Positions 21,537-31,137 of a DNA stretch of 35,089 nt are shown here, in pieces. Position 1 is the first letter of the stretch; each line of letters begins with the position of its first letter. The notes beneath the pieces are model-generated. The model saw nothing but the letters and a program-made list of their open reading frames with translations. It was not told the DNA's origin and ran no database searches. Both the position numbers and the translations under genes were made by a program. Origin of the DNA: Hymenochaete sp. R1 (Eukaryota; Basidiomycota; Agaricomycetes; Hymenochaetales; Hymenochaetaceae); contig JAFREE010000206.1 in the NCBI GenBank assembly GCA_019400425.1, positions 1 to 35,089 of the forward strand, written 5' to 3'.

Positions 21537-22870
21537 GATTTGATGGATCGAAGGGGATAGAGAGATGCAGAGTAGTGGTGCAAGGGAAGGGACACAAAGG
21601 GCAAGAGGCGGGAAGCGGCGGGGGAGAACAAGTAAGCATAGATGGAGAAGACAGGGGAGGCATTTTATACTGATAGATGAGCGTAGTGATTGAGAAGATT
21701 AAAGGAGAGAGTTAGGTTTAGGAAGCAACCAGCTGCACGGGAGCGGGTAAGTTACAGTGCTGTTCAGAGAGATGTGTGTGTGTGTGTGCTCATGGGGAGG
21801 CTCTGCCCAGCGATCCTGAGCCTGGACTTGAACTTGCATATTACATCCACCGTCCCCTCCAGCCCCATATGCGGCCGCCTTGAGCTTTAGTATGTCGATC
21901 TGCCTATATTTTACTGCATCTTATACGTGCTCAGGTCTGCAGGAGATAGCTTATAGCGCACCATTAGACAACCCCCTCCCGACTGTGTGTGAAGTATAGG
22001 TTGGGACGGAACGAGACCTTTCGGCGAGCGCGGCTGTAGCCCTTGCAACTCTTCGAGGTCAGTCTGTCTGATACGGAGCTGCGCCCAGGTTTTGGATGGC
22101 GCTCTCTGCCTGTGTAGTGGCATCCAAGTACTATCACGCGTGTCACGGCGAGTCTTCGAATCATCGCGTTGTGGCGGCTTAGGGCTTGATGAGTTCCTTT
22201 ACGTAGCCTTCGAGGCCTTTAGTAAAGATCTATTTCAAATGGAATCCATAGCCGCCTACGCAGGTTTCTTCAAATTGCCAGTCCGTCAAAGTCCGGATAC
22301 GAGTGTTAGAGGACGGAATGAGAGTACAGGAGAACGCGCATACGAGCAAGACATGAGCGGAGGCAAAAGAAAAGTAGTGCCAGCAAGTGAAATCCTTCAA
22401 ATCCATTGATCGTTGTCGATCATTCATTTCGGTTAAAAACTTAGAGCCATGGGACGCATCTGGATACACATCCAACTCTGATATGGTAATAGGAGAAGTA
22501 ATGAAAGCTACGGCGAAGAAGAAGTGAAAGATTGAAATGGAGGGTACTATACACTGGAGCCAGATAATAGGTCACGGTAAACCATGTACTGGGAGCTTGA
22601 GAAGTCCCGTCCCGAAACTAACTATGACGAAATGCGATCGATAGACTCGGAGTATATTTAAGAACAAGATAAACTTCATGATGGCTCTTCTAAGTCTCGT
22701 GAACGTCTTCCGTCAGCACGATGTGCGCTCTAGAACCATCTTGACTATCCGCCGTCACGATCCATCAACCAGAGCGCCTAGTTCTCCGTAAGAGCAGGGT
22801 GGTGCGTTCTTTCATCCTGAACGTCCGATCTTCAAGTCACACAACTAATTGGCTACAGGAAGCAAATACA
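21537..22870. other. Divergent intergenic region between bZIP and a small gene
   Basis: Promoter region of the bZIP gene on the left. No recognised gene; a 105-codon plus-strand frame near 22092-22409 has no supporting features. A TATATTTA element lies at 22653-22660, and an intron-like segment (donor GTAAGAG at 22788, acceptor CTACAG at 22858) follows, suggesting a plus-strand transcript with a spliced leader. Confidence 0.4.
22653..22660 (+). promoter_or_regulatory. Putative TATA box for the small membrane-protein gene
   Basis: TATATTTA lies about 218 bp upstream of the ATG at 22871. With the leader intron 22788-22858 removed, the predicted 5' UTR would be about 115-120 nt. Confidence 0.35.
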
Positions 22871-23152
22871 ATGCTAGTCTTACCACAGGAAATTGCGACG
22901 TATCACGACATTATCCTTATCGGAGTAGGGCTGGTTGCGCTGCTAAATCTCACACCGTGTGACGCGCGCATCCCTCTTTCCCTCTACATCGCCCGCAGCA
23001 TCCTTACCCTTGCGCTGTCTCTTGTTCGATACATTCAACAAGTCCCAAGGCGCCGACGGCACTCTGACGAAGAGCGTGGGAGTGACGGGAGACGAGAATT
23101 AGTTAGAAACACGGAGAACACAGTGCAAAATCGACTCCCGGTGCATACATGA
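22871..23152 (+). CDS. Possible small membrane protein (93 aa)
   Basis: Not recognised. The ATG at 22871 follows an acceptor-like CTACAG and opens a frame to TGA at 23150-23152. Residues ~13-30 (IILIGVGLVALLNL) and ~36-57 (IPLSLYIARSILTLALSLV) are hydrophobic and could span a membrane. A basic RRRRHSDEER stretch follows and would face the cytosol by the positive-inside rule. The frame stays open further 5' to about 22799, but that part falls within the predicted leader intron. Coding status rests on composition and the upstream TATA and intron signals only. Confidence 0.35.
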   Translation: MLVLPQEIATYHDIILIGVGLVALLNLTPCDARIPLSLYIARSILTLALSLVRYIQQVPRRRRHSDEERGSDGRRELVRNTENTVQNRLPVHT

Positions 23153-24125
23153 CCCACATCACAGACCTGTAAGCTCTCTTTTCCATCCCTATTGTCTTAT
23201 TATTGAAATTTGATGCACTGTAGAACAAGGGGCATAATGGTGGACTCCAGGGAAAAGACGACGGAATGGGTTATGTAAGGCCTGAAGTTAGGGCTTATTG
23301 AATCGAATGAGAGACCTGTTGAAAATGAAGTAAAACCGCGATTCCTTGAACTCTTTGATGATCCCTGTACCGAAAGTGAAGGACAAGTACGACGCCCAAG
23401 TGAGAATAGCGTGTCAAAAACATGATTGAAGAGGACAAAACGTGAACGAAGTGTCTATTCATTGATTGTATTGCAATTCCCCACTACGTATAATGGACAT
23501 AAGAACCTGGGGGAAAAGTGATTAGATTTTTATGAATTTCACGGGCAGATACGACTTACATGTTGTACTGCGGCCCTCGTAAGACGTCCTTTCATCATTT
23601 GTAAGCCATGCCTGTACTTATACGGCATTGTGGACAATGCTAGCAAACAAATCCAAAAAAGGATGCTGTCATGCAGCACATCTGCATCGCATTCACGCGC
23701 AGATTTTGGACATACCTAACATTGTTTTGACCTCTCTGTCCGTCGACAATACCCTTGCTTCTCTGGGATCACTTACTGGCGTTTTTGATCTCTGCTTCAC
23801 ACTTTCTTTCGAGAACATCTGTAAATAACGTCTCAGACCTGATATCAGTAGTACGTTCGATGAAACTCGATTCGGGGCGACATCTACTCACTGTCTTCAG
23901 TCTCTTTTACCCTTGTCTCGTACCCGGATCTCTACCTTTGAATTGACATCAATTCGACGCCGTTACTCTCATAAAATTCACCAGGTTTGGTCAACTTTTT
24001 TATACTTGTTCTTCTTATATTAACATTCGAACATCCAGTACTCTACAAAGGCTTAACAATCGGTCAGTGTCTATTAATTATCACAACTATGATTAGAAAC
24101 TCACCATTTGAACTACGAAAAGGCC
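23153..24125. other. Intergenic region, nothing recognised
   Basis: AT-rich relative to the left half of the window. Open frames are short and lack recognisable motifs. Probably 3' UTR of the preceding small gene and the promoter of the next. Confidence 0.4.
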
Positions 24126-24512
24126 ATGCAAACTCCTCAGAATCCTCACGGGTGGATGAATTACCGTGCGGGGGAAGGTTATCAGTGGGTCAGCTATAGA
24201 ATGGATGAAGAGGATTGGCAAGAATTACAAGAGGAACGACGTGCAGAGTGGCATGGTAAGCGTTCGGGATCTACTCGTCCGGTGCCTGATTTCACGGTTA
24301 TCATAGACAGTCATACCTCCCGAGCGAAAAAAGCCATCGATAAAGTCACTAGAAAGGTCGGACAAGTACTCCGCAAGTCAAAGGCAAAGGCAAAGCAAGC
24401 GGCAAAGGCTATCAAGGGTGTCGTTAGTCGTCGTGACGCCGTTACTTCCGATGAACGTCGTGACGCCATTTCTTCCATCGGACGTGCGCAGGACTTTACA
24501 ATTGAAGACTAA
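24126..24512 (+). CDS. Small basic protein of unknown function (128 aa)
   Basis: Not recognised. The first ATG (24126) opens a frame to TAA at 24510-24512. The N-terminal third is acidic and aromatic (HGWMNYRAGEGYQWVSYRMD, then EEDWQELQEERRAEW). The middle and C-terminal parts are strongly basic, including a Lys/Ala-rich stretch around KSKAKAKQAAKAIKGVVSRR that would form an amphipathic helix. A short repeated phrase, RRDAV/RRDAI, follows. No signal peptide or membrane segment. The biased, organised composition suggests real coding, perhaps a nucleic-acid-binding or nuclear protein, but this is inference. Confidence 0.5.
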   Translation: MQTPQNPHGWMNYRAGEGYQWVSYRMDEEDWQELQEERRAEWHGKRSGSTRPVPDFTVIIDSHTSRAKKAIDKVTRKVGQVLRKSKAKAKQAAKAIKGVVSRRDAVTSDERRDAISSIGRAQDFTIED

Positions 24513-24747
24513 AAAAAGTTATTTTATTATTCAAACCATGTATCAAGTGTTCCTTTCTCGGGTCTGCGTCTCTTTTCCAATATGTGCATGTATTATACAT
24601 GGCCTTCCTTCTTCCAAATCAGTCGATGTAAAGACTCTAAAAGAGATCGAAATCAATGAATATCTGCAGCTTTAATCCTATATGGCCATTGCGTTAACCA
24701 AGATTCAAATGAAGGATCTGAATCACGTACTATGTACATTGCTCTAA
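24513..24747. other. Short intergenic stretch
   Basis: 3' region of the small basic gene, meeting the 3' end of the RdRP relic on the other strand. Nothing else recognised. Confidence 0.4.
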
Positions 24748-26069
24748 AACTTCAGTATCTGAACTCGTATCTCAAAGCGCAAATCAAATTTTCTCTGTTG
24801 CATTTTGAAGTAGCTCCGCTGACCCTTCGGCTCTTTCGCAACACCCCACGCCAGCAGAGTCTGAAGAAACTTTAATTCGATTTAGTAGGCCCCGTACGCC
24901 ATTCACATTTGATAGACAAAATACATACCTTAATGAGTTTCCTGTCTAAGGCTAGGAGCAGGATAATGAATCCATGGTTGATTCGCGCAGGAGTTGGGTC
25001 ATGCGAGTTTCTATTTACTTCGATGTCTCAGGGACCATCTCCATACTTTAGCATTGAGCCGCGAAAAGCGAGCTTTAGCTTATAACAAGTGCATCCGGGC
25101 TTGTATTTGGCGCAAAGAGCCTCGAAAAGGTCGTCTGGATATGCGACTGAAAGACCTTTGACCCCGCCAAGGCGGATCTGAAAGACTGCATATGCCGTGA
25201 GAGTGATATACGGAATTCAATTATTCAATGCCTACCTGTTGTATCATTCGGTACCCCTAACACATCTCGTATTTCTTTAGCCATGCTCCCCCTAGTGTAG
25301 CCTACGCCATCTGTAACTAGCGTACCATCCCGAGCGCAAATATCACGAATTTCGGTCATTTCGGGTTTAATCTACGGGAGAGTCAGTATGTAAAGATCCA
25401 ATGACAGAAGCGGCGAACATCGATGGTTTTCATTGTAGACGAAAATGATAGGCCCATCCGAGCTGCGTACTTCCCTGGCCCGCTCTTTAGGTACACACTA
25501 TCAAGGTCCCCAAGTAGCGCCAAAAGTCTCTTCAGTGACCAGATCTTGTCTTCGCGAAAAAATGACGTAGCCCTCCTTGATGCTAGCTTCAGTCAACCCC
25601 ATGAAGGTATACCTATAAAGGTGCATTAAAGGTACGATTTTAATTGAGACGGTGACAAAATCTACTCACCTAGCTTCACCAATGCAGAGTCCATCTTTGA
25701 TTGTGGCCTTTAGATACTTGCGGAGATGGTACGAAAAACTCTTCTCGGGAAAGTTCAAGAAGAGGAACCGTTCAGAGTCGTCCACAAGTCTAGCTGCTCT
25801 AAAGCTACGCCCTTTCTTGTACATGAGTCTTCGAGAGATTTCCATTACCCGATACATTCCGGCTGACCCATGCAAGTGTGACCGTGAAGAACTCTTTGAA
25901 GTACGGGTAGTCTGGGTGGTGGCAGCCTGAAGCGTTCGTCTGGAGTCAATCTTAATAGAACCAATTCTCAGAGTCTGCCGCAAAATATCACGTGCCTGCG
26001 TTCTACTCGAAGAATCAATCGCAAGAGACTCTACCTTCTCCTGTCCACCATCCACAATGTCTACGGCTC
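24748..26069 (-). pseudogene. Truncated RNA-dependent RNA polymerase (QDE-1/RdRP family) relic
   Basis: The intact family makes double-stranded RNA from aberrant transcripts in quelling/RNAi. Exon-like blocks on the minus strand: 26069-25670, 25612-~25426, 25371-25236, 25185-24929 and 24860 onward. They contain family hallmarks in order: RRLMYKKGRSFRAARLVD, YTFMGLTEASIKEGYV, SGPGKYAARMGLSFSST, TDGVGYTRGSMAKEI and FQIRLGGVKGLSVAY, then a weak PARINHGFIILLLAL. Splice phases agree except for two lesions: a one-base frameshift in an A6 run at 25557-25562 (plus strand) and an in-frame TGA at 25030-25028. The N-terminal part and the whole downstream catalytic core, including the DxDGD metal-binding motif, are absent. 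The relic is therefore inactive as a polymerase; any remaining transcript could still feed small RNAs, which is speculation. Confidence 0.8.
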
Positions 26070-26546
26070 CTGTAGTTAGCGCACTCAAGAAGACACCGTC
26101 GACGTTGATGCCTCGTATAAACTACGAGGTTTTTAATTTACTCCGGATCGTTAATTGGACGGCGAATGCCTTCACCGCCTCTCGCATATGGCAAATCACG
26201 CAAAACCAGGCCCGCACGTTGAATAGGGCAAGCATCTTTGTCGTAGGCATAGGCGTCGGGTTAGGACTGGGATATCTTTTTGGTTAGGGCTTCTTCATTG
26301 TGTTACAATACTTTCAATTTACCTTTGTCTAGGACCCAGGACAGTCCACATATGCAGTGATGGGAATGCAACACGGCGCCGCGAAGGTCAAGAGCCAGAC
26401 CAACGGCGTGAACAAGAAGATCATCGTGGCGAAGGGCACCATATTAATTCAAATAACATCAACATCATGGTAAGCATTGTTATGTAAATAATTAAACAAG
26501 ACAACTTACAAAAGTGATACAGATAAATAACGCGGCACCGAATTGA
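26057..26546 (+). CDS. Possible small glycine-zipper membrane protein (about 128 aa, three exons)
   Basis: Not recognised. The ATG at 26057 has the fungal consensus context CACAATGTC. Exon 1 (26057-26282) encodes a polar N-terminus and, at residues ~57-75, a hydrophobic segment GIGVGLGLGYLF rich in GxxxG spacing. Unspliced, it stops at 26285 (76 aa). A 50-nt intron (26283-26332, GTTAGG...TCTAG) instead continues the frame into a charged, His/Arg/Glu-rich tail (26333-26469) ending at a GTAAGC donor. A third exon at 26523-26546 gives a stop; an alternative acceptor near 26500 also stays in frame. Its first 13 bp overlap the RdRP relic on the other strand. Consistent splice phases favour a real gene, but there is no homology support. 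Confidence 0.42.
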
Positions 26547-27045
26547 TTGAGCAGAGAGTCCGAACGCGCCGAAGCATAAAATGTAGTCAATGTTGTCTGT
26601 AGTTGTATTTGCTTGTGTGTATGCATGTATGTTGCGTGTCTTGGTATTCTTCACTTAAGTGAGTTCCTTGTTAAAGTCCGTCGTAATTGAAAGTTGGCGG
26701 GACGGTGCCGTACTTGTACCACGAGAGTGAGCCATGATGGAACACTCCTACAGCCGGTCGTGCTCTTCTGCAAATCTTACTGTACGCACCACTGAGTGTG
26801 TTGGTTGACGTGAATGATAAGTATTAGCTTCCGTGCAGGGAAAGTCCTATACCACAAACGTTACAAGCCGTACATATTCCCTGTTTTGATCAAATCATAA
26901 TAGTAAGTCCTCTATTTCCTTTTGTCAGCTACAGGCAAAATGCGGTAAGAATTGCGATGAACCTTTCAAGAGTATTCGTGCATAAGTTAGGACTCACTTC
27001 CTTTCCCTTCCATTTACCACCTATCCGCTGTCTCCTTCCCATCTT
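26547..27045. other. Intergenic region 3' of the dioxygenase gene
   Basis: Nothing coding recognised. It contains a perfect 12-bp palindrome TCACTTAAGTGA at 26651-26662. This is where the left boundary of a dioxygenase/integrase mobile unit would be expected, but no inverted repeat matching the right side was found by eye. Confidence 0.4.
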
Positions 27046-30000
27046 TCAGTGAGCCAACTCATGTTCCTTGTAGAATTCGCGCCTCTCAATCGAAGTATCA
27101 ATGTCCTCGTCCGTCTGCAGCACAATAGAAACTCTCCGGCCCTCGAAATCAAGATTGTAGTGCGTCAGATATTTTGACTTGAACGCAAGGAACTGTCCTG
27201 GTCTCAAATCGACGACTAACCCCAGTTCTTCTATTACAAGCTCCCCTCGATCATACTGGCCTATGGGGATGACGATGCACATGCATCTGTCCTTTGCATC
27301 CTTATGAACCTCGGAACGACAGCTTACATTCACGACGAACCCCGTGAACGGATATGCATGATGCTTATGAAACATGGGTACCGCAGACGCTGTTTCTTCC
27401 AGCTCGTCAAATTCAGCAGGAAGACTTATTTTCATCTGAAAAATAATGTAAGCCGTCAAAGCCTTCAGGAGTTTCGCGACTCACGATCTGTGCAATGATT
27501 TTAAATACTGGATTTAAAACCGATGACACCAGATGGTAGAGTTGAAGATGTGTTTTAGTTTCGTCTGATGTATGGACGGTCATGAGGTTGCGGTTGATAA
27601 TCTTCGGCCAACCTTTCTTTGTCCTTGCGCCTTCGGTGAAGTTTTTTGGCTGTTGTCCAGTACGACGCATCGCAGTCAGCTTTGCATCACAGATCATTGC
27701 AAGTCACTCACGTGCGGGGCATACCTAAACCAGAACAAGAAATGTAGAGATTTATACTTGAATGACCGCGCAGTCTTGGTATCCTCGTACTGCCAGTACT
27801 TTCCCAAAAGGAAGCGCAACCTTGTTTCAACGTGATCACACATAAGCTTAGGGAGATTCGAAAATATCTGAAGAAGTGTTGTACGGCCGTCGGCATCCGT
27901 GATCTTCACACTTTGCCTGTGATCAATATAAGGAATACTCTTTCAGTAATTATTTCCTGCTTCGCTTACTGTGTGTCCCTTCCCGGAGGCATAAAAATAT
28001 ATGCAGGCTGCTTGCCACTTCCTGATTCAAATATTTGGCCTCTTCTTTCGGACTTCATCACCCTATCTGCTAGCTGAAAAGGGCAATGAGCGACATGGTA
28101 CACAGAAAAAGTCAGACATACAAAGTTGCGAATGTCTTCTAATGTTCTTTCACCAGATGTATGTCGTAAGGCTTCTATCTCCTTCCGTTTTTCATTCGAC
28201 CACGACTCTGCATTGGAAGTATCTGCATGACGGGAGTGGATACGTTCCAGTTGTACTGACGAAATGGCTGCTTTCAGAGTCTCCACTCGGGGCTTTTGTA
28301 TCGTTGGCGGCAAAGATGTCCCCCATTTTATACCGCATGCTGACACAAGGGTGGCGTGTGTTTTCTTCCCTATATCTTTGCTTAACACAATTGGTGTCCG
28401 ATCCAAAAAATCGAGATACTCCTGCCAAACTTCATGAACGGCTCTGCGTTCTATAACATCACGATAAGGCAAATCAAGCATTCTACGGAACGTTGATGAG
28501 TCGGGCCCATTTTGTTTTTGAATAATCTGCAGAATTGGGCGACTTACCCAACAAACAGCTGCTCGAATATCATTTCATACATCACGTAGTTTCCTGGACC
28601 GACTAACCCTATGGCTGCCCAGTCTGCGGCACTTTTTCGTACAGACACGTCCTCGGTATTAAAGGGAAGCCGAATCTTTGACTGCACCAAGAAGGTGGGA
28701 AGCCTGAAATTATTCACCACAGTACCACAGAGTTTGAGATTCACGAACAAGAATCCTACGATAAGATCATGTGCCGCGCGATACTGGATTTCCTCGTCTG
28801 TAATCGTAGTGGATCCTCCTCCTTCACGACCATAGGGTGCGTGTCTGTCTTTGCCGAACAGGCAATACAAATCACGGCTTTGGTCGGAGGGCCACTTGAT
28901 GACGAGGGATCGGATGGCTGCGCACACAGCAAAAATTACATCAAATTCAAGGCGTTGGGTCTCGGAAATGATCCAGGTTTCCAGTTCGTCAATGCAAGCA
29001 AGAAGGACGAGCATATTCATGGAGCCTGATCGTTTCTCGTGAGTATATAACTGACATCGGAATTGTTCAAGGACTCACCAGCACACATGAATGCGCATAA
29101 TCGTATGCCTATCGTGACCCAGTGTTGGAATACAATAGGTGTAATCGACGGCGGGCACTGGTTGATTTTTGTGGTATATTCGAAGAAAGATTCGATATGA
29201 TTCCGTGTGACTGCCTTTCCCTCTCCATGTAGGTATCTTTGTATCGTATCAGTCACTTTCAGCCATGCGTCATAAATTGTTTCCTAGTACTTACTCCAGA
29301 AACCGAAGGGCCAACACGACATGACTCGTGTACTTTTGGAATCGAATCACGGCTGTCTGTTCATTGGAATCAATGATATTGCTCAATGCTCTTTTGACCG
29401 ACATTGATTCCATAACGTTGGCTTCCACCTCGATTTTCTCTCCAGCGATAAAGGAACGTATGCGATATAGCTTCTCAACGAAAGCGACGTCACTTGCCCA
29501 ATCTTTCGTAAGGTAGAAGATGAAACCTTGACCAGCCACATCCAGCCTGATGTCACATAGACCGTGGAGTTCGAACCTTTCTTTAGGAAGGGGTATGTCT
29601 CCTCTATGTTTCTTCAGTGTCAAACTTTCCGCGGGACCGTCGGCTTTCTCAGTAGACGGGCGACCTCTCGGATTTTCGATGCCGTTCTTCTTGTTTTGTC
29701 GAGTTCGCGCTCGAGACTTCCGCATGCGATCTTTCACCCTTCCATCGTCTGCTGATCCCTCATTCTGAATTTCATCAACACAGACTTTGCGTTTCTGCGC
29801 AGTCGATATAGGTTGTAGACCATGTGTCGCCAGGGAAATCGGCTTCTTTGTTCGTTTACTTCGACGAAGTGTGAATTCTTTCGTAACAGCTTCATTTGCG
29901 TCAGAAGATAGCGGCTGAATGACAATGCTAGCACGAGAAGGAGGTTCAGGGTCCAATAATATCTTTTTTCCATCACAGTCTCGAGGGATTGGTGTCAGTG

Positions 30001-31075
30001 GGCCGGTCCCAGAAGGGACTTGGAAACCTTGGTCATGCAGATGCGTCATTACATCCAATGGCGCGATGGATGTAACGATACGTACCTTCAATGCAGGACT
30101 GTTCATCACAAGGGGACGAAAACGTTTGCGTGTTCTCCATGGAAGCGACGCAACCGTCAGTGCGAGGAAGTCTGGGTTGTGAAGTAACCAGCTCGAGGTC
30201 GCTGGACGTAGCAGGTCCCATTTCGTGCGGGGGAAGACACGAAACAGACATCTGTACGCCAGATGCAGCTGGGTTACATAAATCGCCAGTCTGCCGATCG
30301 CTGGATTTTGTGAGATCACCGATATCTGTGGTGCCTACAGGAAGGGGCGGGTCGAAGACTTTGTCTGTCGTTGAAACAACACCCTTCCTCATAACCGCCT
30401 CGAGGCGGGAGTTGACTGCTCCTGAGTGGCCAGAGTCATTTCGTGTCTCAACTTCGGGCTCATTTGCTGGTCGGATGATATACTCATCGTCCCAAGGCAA
30501 TGGATGACAAGAGCGGTGGATAGAATCTTCTTGCGTCAATTGACCTGCAGAGGGCCCTTCAAGGGTCAGATTGGCCATCTGATCCTAATCACTGATATAT
30601 TAAACACGAGAAAATGGAGCGAAACAGCACATACAAGTACAATTGATAGGTTCGTGGCGTCTGCGGGTGTCGAGTTCATCGTGATGAGCTCCTTTGCTGG
30701 ACTATCAGGTAGGACATCTATCATGTCAGCTACACCACCCTTAGCGTACATCACAGTATAACGAATCAGCAAAAACACATCCACACCAACATGCTGACTC
30801 ACTGATAGTCGTGACAGTTCACGAGCACACTGTACCGAATCACTGCTCATCCCTGACTTCCCCCAGAGTCCATTCAAGGCTGCATCGGCCATATCGTCAA
30901 TTAATCGGTGAAATCTTGACCGATTTGCGAGTACAACACCGCATAGGTCTGCACATTCCATTGAAATGTCAGATTCAAGTTTTGGACGGCGGTCCATTAT
31001 GATGAACTTGAGTGTGAAAAACACACACAGGCTATCGATGAAGACGCTATCCGTGACACGAGGCTCGGTTAACAT
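27046..31075 (-). CDS. AT-hook protein with C-terminal 2OG-Fe(II) dioxygenase domain (TET/JBP-like or related), 1154 aa, 11 exons
   Basis: Exons (minus): 31075-30803, 30739-30641, 30584-30086, 30027-29295, 29236-29079, 29025-28548, 28482-28122, 28073-27970, 27916-27712, 27649-27485, 27435-27046. All phases agree and no stop interrupts the 1154 codons. Residues ~290-430 are disordered and basic, with an AT-hook-like RGRP core (411-414). The middle (~450-1020) is an unrecognised helical region. The last 110 residues form a double-stranded-beta-helix-type dioxygenase: iron ligands His1069-x-Asp1071 (VHKDAKD) and His1117 (LTHYN), and the 2-oxoglutarate-binding Arg1126 (GRRVSIVLQTD). In basidiomycetes such domains belong to expanded, often transposon-linked families, including TET/JBP-like 5-methylcytosine oxidases; the substrate here is not proven. 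The gene is divergent from an integrase gene. A central TATA suggests the true start may be the ATG at 30997 (1128 aa). Confidence 0.82.
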
Positions 31076-31085
31076 GATATAAAAG
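31076..31085. promoter_or_regulatory. Central TATA element between the divergent dioxygenase and integrase genes
   Basis: TATAAAAG reads on the plus strand at 31078-31085, and TTTTATATC reads on the minus strand over the same bases. It lies 53 bp from the integrase ATG at 31138 and about 80 bp from the dioxygenase-side ATG at 30997. If used in both directions, the outer ATGs (31102 plus, 31075 minus) would lie upstream of transcription start, which favours the inner starts. Confidence 0.5.
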
Positions 31086-31137
31086 CAAACTTGAATAATC
31101 GATGCAGAAGCTCACCCATCGAAACATCCTACTACGT

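Noticed and set aside
26651..26662. Perfect 12-bp palindrome as element end
   Set aside because: No matching sequence was found on the right side of the dioxygenase/integrase pair, and a lone 12-bp palindrome can be chance.
29231..29294. Reading through the segment ETIYDAWLKVTDTIQ as coding in the dioxygenase gene
   Set aside because: It is separated from the preceding exon by an in-frame TAG and only 11 nt; the 58-nt intron with a GACTGATAC branch site joins the exons in phase instead.
31102..31137. Outer ATG of the integrase gene
   Set aside because: It lies only 17 bp after the TATAAAAG element, upstream of the expected transcription start; the in-frame ATG at 31138 is preferred.
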